NCBI RefSeq assembly: GCF_026226615.1
Contig: NZ_JAJAPB010000002.1
Coordinates: 62,001-126,000, forward strand
Direction: 5' to 3'
DNA: 64,000 nt
Source: Geovibrio ferrireducens
GTDB lineage: Bacteria; Chrysiogenota; Deferribacteres; Deferribacterales; Geovibrionaceae
The translations under genes were made by a program, and so were the position numbers. The notes beneath the pieces are model-generated. The model did not search any database. It was not told where the DNA came from and worked only from the letters and a program-made list of their open reading frames with translations. Positions 17,083 to 25,624 of the stretch are shown piece after piece; position 1 is the stretch's first letter; the number at the start of each line of letters is the position of its first letter.

Positions 17083-18384
17083 TCATATTTTCCTTTTATC
17101 GATAACACGCTGAGCTTTGCCCTCGCTTCTGGCTATCGATTTGGGTTCGACAAGGCGCACCTTGCAGGTGACGCCGATCATATCTTTTATATCTTTCTCT
17201 ATCTCTCTGGTGAGTCTCTGGAGTTCCTTGATTTCATCACTAAAGAAGGAACCTTCCACCTCAACCTTTACTTCAAGAGTATCAAGATTATCAATCCTGT
17301 CAACCTCAAGGAGGTAATGCGGAAGCACGCCTTTTTTCTCCACAAGGACAGCCTCGATCTGCGATGGGAAGACATTCACGCCGCGGATTATAAGCATGTC
17401 ATCACTTCTGCCCATGACTTTGCTCATGCGCACAAATGTTCTTCCGCATTTGCAGGGCTGGCGGTTGATGACTGCTATATCCCTTGTCCTGTAGCGGATA
17501 AGGGGTATGGCCTCTTTTGTGATAGTAGTGAACACAAGCTCGCCCGGTTCGCCGAAGGGAAGAACCTCGCCTGTTTCGGGGTTTATGGTTTCTATTATGA
17601 AATGATCTTCGTTTATGTGCATACCGTTTTTCGCCTCGACACATTCAAAGGCGACACCGGGGCCGATGATTTCACTGAGTCCGTATATATCAACGGCATC
17701 TATGCCCCATTTGGCTTCGATCTCATTCCTCATCTCGTTTGTCCATGGTTCTGCGCCGAAAACACCGACCTTGATAGGCATGCTTTTCACATCATACCCC
17801 TCTTCCTCCGCAATCTCGAAGAGGCTCAGTGCGTAGCTGGGCGTGCATGAAATGGCAGTGGAGCCGAAATCCTTCATTATCATAAGCTGGCGCTTTGAGT
17901 TTCCGCCGGAAATCGGGATCACTGACGCGCCTATTTTCTCCGCGCCGTAATGAGCGCCGAGACCGCCTGTGAACAGGCCGTAGCCGTAGGCATTCTGGAG
18001 TATGTCCCCCTTGCCTATCCCTGCGCCGCTGAGGGTTCTGGCCATCAGTTCAGACCATGTGTCAATGTCCCTGCGGGTGTAGCCCACAACTGTAGGCTTG
18101 CCTGTGGTTCCGCTGGATGCGTGGATTCGCACTACCTGCTCCTGAGGAACGGCAAACATTCCGAAAGGGTAGTTGTCACGCAGATCCTGCTTATATGTAA
18201 AAGGAAACCTGTTAAGATCACTGAGGGTTTTGAGGTCTTCCGGCTTTATTCCGCATTCGTCAAATTTGGCTTTATAAAAAGGGACTCTGGCGTAAACAGT
18301 CTCCAGCAGCGATTTGAGCCTGCGGAACTGTAATGCCTCAAGTGCCTCTCTGGGCAGTGTTTCGTACTCTTCGTTCCAGATCAT
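17083..18384 (-). CDS. paaK: Phenylacetate-CoA ligase family protein (copy 2)
   Basis: The 433-residue enzyme belongs to the same family as 10757-12061 and is clearly alike along its length. It has the AMP loop [45 protein letters not shown], and the C-terminal [21 protein letters not shown] chose the ATG at 18384, with GGAG 8 bases upstream; a GTG two codons earlier is possible. It activates an aryl acetate to its CoA thioester. Two paralogues within 7 kb suggest different arylacetates (phenyl-, hydroxyphenyl- or indole-acetate), which cannot be told apart by eye. Confidence 0.92.
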   Translation of the reverse strand: MIWNEEYETLPREALEALQFRRLKSLLETVYARVPFYKAKFDECGIKPEDLKTLSDLNRFPFTYKQDLRDNYPFGMFAVPQEQVVRIHASSGTTGKPTVVGYTRRDIDTWSELMARTLSGAGIGKGDILQNAYGYGLFTGGLGAHYGAEKIGASVIPISGGNSKRQLMIMKDFGSTAISCTPSYALSLFEIAEEEGYDVKSMPIKVGVFGAEPWTNEMRNEIEAKWGIDAVDIYGLSEIIGPGVAFECVEAKNGMHINEDHFIIETINPETGEVLPFGEPGELVFTTITKEAIPLIRYRTRDIAVINRQPCKCGRTFVRMSKVMGRSDDMLIIRGVNVFPSQIEAVLVEKKGVLPHYLLEVDRIDNLDTLEVKVEVEGSFFSDEIKELQRLTREIEKDIKDMIGVTCKVRLVEPKSIARSEGKAQRVIDKRKI

Positions 18385-18422
18385 CTGCACAACTCCGGTA
18401 AAAATGAAAACTAAAATCTGTG

Positions 18423-18457
18423 CCTGATTTTGTATCAGGTTTACATGGTTTAGTCAA
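18423..18457 (-). promoter_or_regulatory. Promoter with overlapping palindrome for paaK-ACT
   Basis: On the minus strand, TTGACT (18452-18457) and TACAAA (18429-18434) are 17 bases apart. The perfect inverted repeat CCTGAT-N5-ATCAGG (18423-18439) lies across the -10 element, where a repressor would block transcription. The ATG at 18384 lies about 40 bases downstream. Confidence 0.5.
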
Positions 18458-18567
18458 ACCAAATTTAACAAAGTTTAGCCTTTCGTAACAGGCACAAAGG
18501 CGTGTGTATATGCATAAAAACGAAAAACAGAGAGGGTTTACAGATTTCCAATGTCCGTAATGAAGAC

Positions 18568-18601
18568 AGGCGGACAAACCCTGGTGTTCAGTTGTCCGCC
18601 T
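18568..18601 (-). terminator. Hairpin after the glycosyltransferase gene
   Basis: A perfect 10-bp stem (AGGCGGACAA, 18568-18577, with 18592-18601) and a 14-base loop lie 28 bases beyond the stop of the minus-strand glycosyltransferase gene. The following T tract is weak, so it may act as an RNA-stabilising hairpin instead. Confidence 0.5.
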
Positions 18602-18628
18602 CTGATGATTTACTTATAATAAAACTGT

Positions 18629-20227
18629 TTATTTTCCGCAAAAATAGAGATTAATCTTCCGGGCTTTGTATTCCTCGGTGCAGGCATAGCCGTAGTTTTT
18701 TTCCGCTTCCCCTATGTCTTCCGGGTGAGCAATGATAAAAACCTTCCTGCGGTTACGGAAAAACTCCTCAGCGTCATTTTCGTTATCAATATAGTACTTT
18801 CTGTACTCACTGTCCTTTTCAAACTGGATTTCCCGCTCTCTGGAAAGTACCATGGGCACAATTTCCTGACGGTAAAAGCTCACCGAGGGGATAAAAGTCT
18901 TGTAGCATACAGCCTCAATCCTTTCACCGTACTTGTCTGTCATCGAGGCTTCCGAGAGGAGCCTGAACCCTTTGGCATTCTCCTCAACTACCGGAACTAT
19001 GGCATAAACCGGAATACTTATTACCAGAACTGTCCATGCAGAAGCTATGACAAAACCTCTCCCGAATCTGTACCCGCCGAGAATCGTTATATAAACAGCC
19101 GCAGCCACAAGGGTGGAAAGCATAAGCGGCAGCCTGTAAGGCTGAAGATAGTCTAGAACATAGCCGGAAACGGCAGGGGTAAGAATAAGCGCCGACATAT
19201 ACAGATGACCGAAAAAAAGCGGAAGGTGCGATCTGAACCTCATCACCGCGGAAGCCGCAAGAATACCCAGAAGCGGGGTAAACGGAGCAAGATACGAAGC
19301 AAGCTTGCTTTCTGAAACCTGAAAAACTATGAAAGGCAGAAAAAAGAAGAGCCAGAGCGAATATCTGCCCGTAAACCTTTCGCTCAGCATGCCGTAAAAA
19401 GAATATATGAACATAGGACAGAGTCCGAAAAGCACAGCAAAGTAAAAATACCACGGCTCCGCACGGTTAAAAACCTCTGTGGTCATACGCTCAACAAGCT
19501 GATAGCCTACGAAATAGGACACTATTCCCTCATAATGAGCGGCTATGTACAGATACCACGGCAAACCGGCAATGAGAAACACAGCCAGAGAAGAGAAAAA
19601 GAAAACCGGATTAAAAAGATTGCGGTAGTTTTTATTGTAAAGCGCAGCAGCGCAAGCCGGAATAACAGTAAAAAGAAGGACAACGGGCCCCTTAAGCATA
19701 AAACCCGCACCAAGCAGCAGCCCGAACAGAATGCCCTCGAATATGCCGTTTGACCCTTTAGCAGCGGAAAAAATGACATATAAAGCGATTATCACCACCG
19801 TTGTCAGGTAAATATCAATGGCCACAATCCTCGAAACAGACAAAAACAGCAGGCTGGAGCCGGCTGCCAGTACAGCACAGTCGGAGGTGTTGTCATCCCT
19901 TGTGAGGAGGTAAGCGGTCTTTCTGGTAAAAACAAGTGCGACAGCCGAAAAAATAATCCCGAAAAATCTTGCGCCGAGGGCGTTTACACCGAAAATTTTC
20001 ATACCCGCAGCTATAAGCCAGTACACAAGAGGAGGCTTGTGAAAATGGGTTATGCCGTTAAATTCCGGAATCATAAAATTACCGCTCACCAGCATTTCCC
20101 TTGCTATTTCAGCGTAACGGCCCTCTGTGGATTCAAACAGGGTCATGTGGTATGAGGTTATAAAAGCAAGGATTACAAAGACGGCTACAAAAAAAAGATA
20201 CCTGCGTTCTCTACGTTCGTTAAGCAA
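18629..20227 (-). CDS. GT39-family (ArnT-like) lipid-linked sugar transferase
   Basis: The 532-residue inner-membrane protein has about a dozen hydrophobic segments. In the first periplasmic loop it carries the PMT-family pattern ESTEGRYAEIAREM, followed by THFHKPPLVYWL. ArnT-type members move a sugar from undecaprenyl phosphate onto lipid A, while others glycosylate proteins. The gene overlaps by 8 bases with a lipid A synthase N-terminal-like membrane protein gene, which supports an envelope-lipid substrate. No aminoarabinose synthesis genes are nearby, so the sugar is unknown. Confidence 0.82.
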   Translation of the reverse strand: MLNERRERRYLFFVAVFVILAFITSYHMTLFESTEGRYAEIAREMLVSGNFMIPEFNGITHFHKPPLVYWLIAAGMKIFGVNALGARFFGIIFSAVALVFTRKTAYLLTRDDNTSDCAVLAAGSSLLFLSVSRIVAIDIYLTTVVIIALYVIFSAAKGSNGIFEGILFGLLLGAGFMLKGPVVLLFTVIPACAAALYNKNYRNLFNPVFFFSSLAVFLIAGLPWYLYIAAHYEGIVSYFVGYQLVERMTTEVFNRAEPWYFYFAVLFGLCPMFIYSFYGMLSERFTGRYSLWLFFFLPFIVFQVSESKLASYLAPFTPLLGILAASAVMRFRSHLPLFFGHLYMSALILTPAVSGYVLDYLQPYRLPLMLSTLVAAAVYITILGGYRFGRGFVIASAWTVLVISIPVYAIVPVVEENAKGFRLLSEASMTDKYGERIEAVCYKTFIPSVSFYRQEIVPMVLSREREIQFEKDSEYRKYYIDNENDAEEFFRNRRKVFIIAHPEDIGEAEKNYGYACTEEYKARKINLYFCGK

Positions 20228-20864
20228 TGGCGGATGACCTCTCTTTATGAATAAAGTAAAGATTTCTCAAATAAATCAGAATACCGGCTATCTGACCGAC
20301 GGTAAAAACTATATCATGCACAAGAACCGAATAAGCTAAAAGCAGGACACTCCCCGACAGGCTGAAATACCAGAATGCCACAGGGATAACGCTCTTTCTG
20401 AGTTTTTCGGTGTAAAGCCACTGAACAAAAAACCTCATGAAGAAAAAACACTGCCCACTTAAGCCCAGCGCATACAGCATAAAAACATGGGCTGCCTCAC
20501 GTTCTGGCCTGAAAGCCGGAGCATACCAAGCCAGTATGCATGCTGCTGACAAGTATATTATAACAAAAAAAGCTGCGGAACAGGCAAAAACAGATTTTTT
20601 TACACCTTTTTCAACAGCTATAAAATACAGGTTCCTGAGATAGATTATAAAACCAGCAGACTGTCCGGCAATAAAAACCGGATCCTTCACCACAACGGCA
20701 TACGCCAGAAGGATAAAGCTCCCCGCCAGACTCAGATACCAGAACGAGACAGGGACAACGCTCTTTTTCTCTTTTTCGGAGTTAAGCCACTGAACAATGA
20801 ATCTGGAAAAGAATACAGCCTGTCCGGCAATACCTGCAAAAATAACAGCGCTTTCAAAGCTCAT
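20220..20864 (-). CDS. Tandem LAB_N-domain membrane protein
   Basis: The 214-residue protein consists of two copies of the short membrane domain found at the N-terminus of some lipid-A-disaccharide synthases (LAB_N). Copy 1 (about 8-85) and copy 2 (about 130-207) share SRFIVQWLNSEKEKKSVVPV versus MRFFVQWLYTEKLRKSVIPV, then FWYLSLAGS versus FWYFSLSGS, and GFIIYLRNLYFI versus GILIYLRNLYFI. Single-domain relatives usually sit beside GT2/GT39 lipid-modifying enzymes, as here. A scaffold or lipid-carrier flipping role is inference, and no catalytic residues are obvious. Confidence 0.82.
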   Translation of the reverse strand: MSFESAVIFAGIAGQAVFFSRFIVQWLNSEKEKKSVVPVSFWYLSLAGSFILLAYAVVVKDPVFIAGQSAGFIIYLRNLYFIAVEKGVKKSVFACSAAFFVIIYLSAACILAWYAPAFRPEREAAHVFMLYALGLSGQCFFFMRFFVQWLYTEKLRKSVIPVAFWYFSLSGSVLLLAYSVLVHDIVFTVGQIAGILIYLRNLYFIHKERSSAIA

Positions 20865-21027
20865 GGGAGGGAATACCGCTCTGTGAAATCATCATGCAAC
20901 TCCTAACATAAATAGCCGAATCATTCAATATTTTATTAATTCATCTAAAAGGCTTTACAAACCTGTCGGCAATTATGCATACTTAACATGAAGATTCTAT
21001 GAATGGGCGTCAAATTCCGGACAGGGC

Positions 21028-24000
21028 ATGCTTAATTTAAAAAGGAACATTTTCACGAACATACTGATTTCCGCCGCAGTTCCTGCACTCATCTTCATTG
21101 CTTTTGCAGTGGGGGAAAACATGAGAGCAAAGGAAAAGCTCGCAGCCGGGGAATATTCCGGCGCCCTGAAAATATCCGCATCATACCTTGAAAACTATCT
21201 AAGCAGCCGCATAAACGATGTAACCCTGCTGGCTGAAACCCCTACCCTGAAAAGCATGGACTGGGAGTCCATACGCCCTTTTCTTATCAGTGAAACAGAG
21301 CGCCGCAGAGGGCGGTATGACAGCTTTATATTATCCCCTGCCGGAAACAGAGACGGAGCATTTTACTCCACCAAATACGGCAACCCTTTTCAGGGCGGTT
21401 TTGTGAGCATTGACGACTCATCCCCGGAATCAGAGCTTCTCAGCCTCAGAGATAAACAGTTCTGGAAAAGCACTGTGGGTGAAAACTCTTCCGGCAGAAG
21501 TGTTTATACTTCTGTCCCCGAAACATTCTATTTTTCGGATGAGCAATACCTGATCACCGCCGCTGCAATACCGGATAAAAACGGCAGCACAGCAGGGATG
21601 CTCGCCGGAAGCATAAATATGACCTCATTTACTGATGAGATAGAAGACAGCATACTGCACCCTGTTCTGTCCAAAGGAGCAGTCAGTGTAACAATAACCG
21701 ATCTGGCGGGTAAAACAGTCTACAGCAACAGCAAAACTGAACCGGAAAATGAAATACTCCCCCTAATAGGCAGAATGTTCAAGGAGAAATCCGGCGTTAT
21801 AAGCTCCGGCGGGAGCGGTGAAAAGCGCCTCCACTTTTTCGAACGGGTTGACAGTGCTGGGCTGGTCATAACAGCTTCTGTCCCTGCCGCATCCGTATTT
21901 TCCATGCAGAGAACACTGCTCACCTCTGTTCTGCCTTCTGCCGCTGCAATAATTCTCAGCAGTCTTCTCATTGCCTTTGTCATGTATAAACGCCTTGAGA
22001 GGAAGCTTTCAGCCCTTGCAAAAACAATCAATCCGGAAACACTCACACTTGATGACAAATTCAGCGAAATGGAAAATGAGCCTGAGTTTGCGGAGCTTGC
22101 CGGAACCATCAGAAAAATCGCCGAAACCGGGAAGGACTGCCTTTACTCATCCGGAATAATAGCCTCCGGCATTAACGGCATGGAATACTGGCTGGCCTCT
22201 GACGGCGGCATCATATTCATATCCTCCGGGTGCTATGAACTCACGGGCTATACAGAGGAGGAACTGCGCAAGACACCCTCTCTGGTGGACAAAATGATAT
22301 ATGAGACAGACACAGAAAAGTGGCTGACTCAGAAATACGGCGCGGTTTCCGTTCAGGAGCCCTTACGCATGAGGCTCAGAAGGAAAAACGGTAAAGTAAT
22401 CTGGGTGGAAAGCACCGTAAAACAGGTAAAAAACAGACAAGGTCAGGCGGAAGGAGTCCGCGGCTCCCTGATAAATATAGACCGTTTTGTCATAGCGGAG
22501 AATATGTTTAATGAGAACGAACAGCTTTTCAGAAAGGTTTTTATAAAAAACACCGCCGTCATGATGCTTATAGACCCGGTAAGCGGGATAATACATGATA
22601 TAAATAACGCTGCCGAAAAGTTTTATCAGACAGATAAGGACAGGCTGATCAACAAAAGCATAATGGACTTCATACACGGCAAGGATAAAGGATTCAGCTT
22701 TTCCCTCGAACGCTTCATGCATCGGGGCTCCGTAACTCAGGAACTGCCGGACGGAAGCCTGAGGGAAACGGAAATACACTCCACACTTCTTAAATTCAAG
22801 GATCATGTTCAGCTTTTCCTAATCATATACGACATAACCAACAAGGTGGAGCTCCAGAAAAAAATATCCGAAAGCGAACAGCTTTTCCGTACCCTTTCCG
22901 AAAAGGTTCCCGTCGGTATTGTGGTATTCAGCGACAAAATACACTACGCCAACCCCATGGCATGCGAAATTTCCGGTTTTTCGCACAGGGAGCTCGAATC
23001 TGTGAGTCTGTGGGAGCTTGTTTCTCCGGAGCAGCAGAATATAGTTAAAAACTCATGCTTCAGCGTAACAGGCTCAAAAGGTTTCACCAAGAAGCTTCAG
23101 GACATCAGGCTCAGCCGGAGGGACGGGGTTCATAAGAATATTTTCATGACAATAAGCGGCATTAACTATGAAGGCAAACAGGCCGCCCTTGCGACCTTCA
23201 CTGATATATCGGAAATAAAGGAAGTTCAGCACCAGCTTGAGCGTAAAATAGCCGCCGAGGTTGAAAAACACCGTCAGCAGGAGATGGTGTTCATGTCTCA
23301 GTCACGTCTTGCCGCAATGGGGGAAATGCTCGGATCCATTGCTCACCAGTGGCGGCAGCCGCTCAACACCATAGGCCTTTATGTGCAGGATATGGAAGAT
23401 GCATTTGAGCACGGGCAGATCAACCCGGAATATATCAGGGAAACCGTGCAGAAAACCATGCTCCAGATAAGCATGCTGTCAAAGACCATTGATGATTTCA
23501 GCGGCTTCTACAAACCGATGGACGGCAGGACTGTTTTCAGCGCTGTCACAGCAGCAGCCGATGCGGCAAGGCTGATCACCGGAAGGCTTATAAGCGACAA
23601 AATAGCCCTGAGCCTCATTACAAAAGGCACAGAACAGAAAACATACACCGACATAACCGCAGGAGTGCTCCTTGAGGATAATTCGTTTCTTGTGCAGGGC
23701 TATCTCTCCGATTTCAAGCAGGTTATCCTTACTGTTCTGAAAAACGCAGTTGACTCAATCAATGAGAAAAAGGCCGCCAAAGACCCCGGCTTCGCCGCTG
23801 AAATCATAATCGAAGCGGACAGAACCGACTCTGAGGTGATCATAAGAATAAGAGACAACGGCACAGGCATAGCACCTGAAAACATTGCAAAGGCTTTTGA
23901 CCCCTATTTCACCACAAAAGAACAGGGCAAGGGAACCGGGCTCGGCCTTTACATGTCCAAAACAGTAATCGAAAGCAATATGAACGGACAGATCACACTT

Positions 24001-24054
24001 GAAAACACCGAAGACGGTGCAGTCCTCACAATCATCCTTCCCAAAGCCGCCTGA
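21028..24054 (+). CDS. Multi-PAS membrane sensor histidine kinase (orphan)
   Basis: In this 1008-residue kinase, an N-terminal transmembrane helix (about 10-30) and a second near 295-320 enclose a large periplasmic sensor, probably double-Cache. Three cytoplasmic PAS domains follow (about 380-490, 500-610 and 620-735), then a short coiled coil. The phosphoacceptor block is AHQWRQPLN with His773. The ATPase domain has DNGTGIAPENI and GTGLGLYMSK. The HQWRQPLN-type dimerisation domain is typical of kinases that pair with NtrC-like or unlinked regulators. No response-regulator gene is adjacent. The nearest downstream gene, amt, has a sigma-54 promoter, so a nitrogen link is tempting but unproven. 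Confidence 0.88.
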   Translation: MLNLKRNIFTNILISAAVPALIFIAFAVGENMRAKEKLAAGEYSGALKISASYLENYLSSRINDVTLLAETPTLKSMDWESIRPFLISETERRRGRYDSFILSPAGNRDGAFYSTKYGNPFQGGFVSIDDSSPESELLSLRDKQFWKSTVGENSSGRSVYTSVPETFYFSDEQYLITAAAIPDKNGSTAGMLAGSINMTSFTDEIEDSILHPVLSKGAVSVTITDLAGKTVYSNSKTEPENEILPLIGRMFKEKSGVISSGGSGEKRLHFFERVDSAGLVITASVPAASVFSMQRTLLTSVLPSAAAIILSSLLIAFVMYKRLERKLSALAKTINPETLTLDDKFSEMENEPEFAELAGTIRKIAETGKDCLYSSGIIASGINGMEYWLASDGGIIFISSGCYELTGYTEEELRKTPSLVDKMIYETDTEKWLTQKYGAVSVQEPLRMRLRRKNGKVIWVESTVKQVKNRQGQAEGVRGSLINIDRFVIAENMFNENEQLFRKVFIKNTAVMMLIDPVSGIIHDINNAAEKFYQTDKDRLINKSIMDFIHGKDKGFSFSLERFMHRGSVTQELPDGSLRETEIHSTLLKFKDHVQLFLIIYDITNKVELQKKISESEQLFRTLSEKVPVGIVVFSDKIHYANPMACEISGFSHRELESVSLWELVSPEQQNIVKNSCFSVTGSKGFTKKLQDIRLSRRDGVHKNIFMTISGINYEGKQAALATFTDISEIKEVQHQLERKIAAEVEKHRQQEMVFMSQSRLAAMGEMLGSIAHQWRQPLNTIGLYVQDMEDAFEHGQINPEYIRETVQKTMLQISMLSKTIDDFSGFYKPMDGRTVFSAVTAAADAARLITGRLISDKIALSLITKGTEQKTYTDITAGVLLEDNSFLVQGYLSDFKQVILTVLKNAVDSINEKKAAKDPGFAAEIIIEADRTDSEVIIRIRDNGTGIAPENIAKAFDPYFTTKEQGKGTGLGLYMSKTVIESNMNGQITLENTEDGAVLTIILPKAA

Positions 24055-24143
24055 AAAACCTTCTTACGTTCTTTTTTTAACCATAACTGCTGAATTTTTG
24101 ACCACCTGAGCCTCCGGAGCCCGCGAAAAACGCTGGCGGAACT

Positions 24144-24159
24144 TGGCACGTCTCTTGCA
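24144..24159 (+). promoter_or_regulatory. Sigma-54 (-24/-12) promoter of amt
   Basis: TGGCACG-N4-TTGCA matches the RpoN consensus exactly, with GG at 24145-24146 and GC at 24157-24158 in the required spacing. It lies 27 bases before the amt ATG. Transcription should need an enhancer-binding protein such as NtrC. I found no clear upstream binding site. Confidence 0.85.
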
Positions 24160-24185
24160 TGGTGTTAGGGCGAACAGGAGGAGTT

Positions 24186-25445
24186 ATGAAAATTTTAGCA
24201 GGTGTATTAACACTTCTTTTATCTGTAACGGCATTTGCGGGCGAAGGCGAAATCAATTCGGGCGATACTGCGTGGGTTCTCACGTCTGCGGCACTTGTTT
24301 TGTTTATGCTGCCCGGTCTTGCAATGTTTTACGGCGGTATGGTGCGTACAAAAAACGCCCTTAACACCATGATGTTTTCCTTTATAGCAATGGCGGTTAT
24401 CGGCATTCAGTGGGTTCTCATAGGCTTTTCCATAGCCTTCGGCGACAGCGGTTCTTCCGTTTGGGGAAGCTTCCAGTATGCACTCATGGGCGGATCATTT
24501 GCGAGCGAGCTCAGCGGAACAATTCCGCTTTCAGTATTCGCCATGTTTCAGGGTATGTTCGCCATCATCACCTGCGCTCTGATAAGCGGAGCAGTTGTGG
24601 AAAGGATGAAGTTTTCCGCATTCATAGTCTTCATAGCTGTTTGGGCGACAATAGTTTATGCTCCCATTGCCCACTGGGTCTGGGGTGCGGGCGGCTGGCT
24701 CCTTGAAAGAGGCGCGCTTGACTTCGCGGGCGGAACCGTTGTTCACTTCTCATCCGGTACTGCGGCACTCGCACTGGCAATAGTTCTCGGCAACAGAAAG
24801 GACTTCATGAAGAGCGCAACAATTCCCCACAACGTCGGCTACACACTGATCGGCGCGGGAATACTCTGGTTCGGCTGGTTCGGTTTCAACGCAGGAAGTG
24901 CACTCAGCGCAGGTGAAGGCGCAGGCGTTGCTTTCGTGAACACTCTTGCTGCTCCCGGTGCGGCCGGTCTCGGCTGGCTCCTTATGGAAGCCCTTAAATC
25001 AAAACCCAGCGGTATAGGTCTCGCATCAGGCATAGTTGCTGGTCTCGTTGCCATAACTCCCGCAGCGGGCTTTGTTGAACCCTGGGCAGCCATAATAATC
25101 GGCTTCGTGGCAGGCATACTCTGCTTCTACGGATGCAGACTTAAATTCATCTTCAAACTTGACGAGTCTCTGGATGTTTTCGGCATACACGGCATAGGCG
25201 GCTTCTGGGGCGCAATAGCCACAGGTATCTTCGCCACTGTCGGTGCGGAAGGCCTCATAAAAGGGAATGCTTACCAGGTATGGCTCCAGTTTGAAGGCGT
25301 AATGGCAGCGGGCATATACTCTTTTGTACTCAGCCTTGTGATAGCACTGATAATAAAATATACAATGGGAATCAGAGCATCTGCCGAAGCTGAGACCGAA
25401 GGTCTTGACATCAGTCTCCACGGCGAACATGTAATAAAACTTTAA
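24186..25445 (+). CDS. amt: Ammonium transporter Amt
   Basis: This is a 419-residue trimeric channel for ammonium/ammonia in the inner membrane. I started it at the ATG at 24186: it follows AGGAGG and yields a signal-peptide-like N-terminus (KILAGVLTLLLSVTAFAGEG), whereas an earlier start lacks a Shine-Dalgarno. Family landmarks are DTAWVLTSAALVLFMLPGLA, FYGGMVRTKN, HFSSGTAAL (pore region), FGWFGFNAGSA and FGIHGIGGFWGA. No glnK/PII gene is linked, which is unusual because amt and glnK are often paired. The gene is driven by the sigma-54 promoter at 24144 and ends in a strong terminator. Confidence 0.96.
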   Translation: MKILAGVLTLLLSVTAFAGEGEINSGDTAWVLTSAALVLFMLPGLAMFYGGMVRTKNALNTMMFSFIAMAVIGIQWVLIGFSIAFGDSGSSVWGSFQYALMGGSFASELSGTIPLSVFAMFQGMFAIITCALISGAVVERMKFSAFIVFIAVWATIVYAPIAHWVWGAGGWLLERGALDFAGGTVVHFSSGTAALALAIVLGNRKDFMKSATIPHNVGYTLIGAGILWFGWFGFNAGSALSAGEGAGVAFVNTLAAPGAAGLGWLLMEALKSKPSGIGLASGIVAGLVAITPAAGFVEPWAAIIIGFVAGILCFYGCRLKFIFKLDESLDVFGIHGIGGFWGAIATGIFATVGAEGLIKGNAYQVWLQFEGVMAAGIYSFVLSLVIALIIKYTMGIRASAEAETEGLDISLHGEHVIKL

Positions 25446-25472
25446 AAATCACCCGGATTTTTATATAGAAAG

Positions 25473-25505
25473 AGCCCCTTTGTCATCTGACAAAGGGGCT
25501 TTCGT
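25473..25505 (+). terminator. Intrinsic terminator of amt (possibly bidirectional)
   Basis: A perfect 13-bp stem (25473-25485 with 25488-25500) with a 2-base loop is followed by TTCGTATTT. It may serve both amt and, in reverse, mqnA. Confidence 0.85.
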
Positions 25506-25522
25506 ATTTAATAACACCAAAC

Positions 25523-25608
25523 TGTACATCCTGTCAGTTTGATGTACACGCTCGCGCCGAACCAGGTTCGGCTTCGCTCCGCACGGCGCAGCCCAGTCCT
25601 TGGGGCTG
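25523..25608 (+). repeat. Triple-hairpin dispersed element, copy B
   Basis: Stem I pairs TGTACATC (25523-25530) with GATGTACA (25541-25548). Stem II pairs CCGAAC (25557-25562) with GTTCGG (25566-25571). Stem III pairs CAGCCC (25589-25594) with GGGCTG (25603-25608). The linkers CGCTCGCG and CTTCGCTCCGCACGGCG are almost identical to copies A and C, while stem II differs in sequence. An alternative pairing AAACTG/CAGTTT overlaps stem I. It lies between the convergent amt and mqnA genes. Confidence 0.8.
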
Positions 25609-25624
25609 TTAGGGGTTAATGCTT

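Noticed and set aside
9669-18390. Horizontally acquired island
   Set aside because: Codon and base usage look like the neighbours by eye, gene overlaps are tight, and there is no integrase, tRNA junction or flanking repeat pair that would mark an island.
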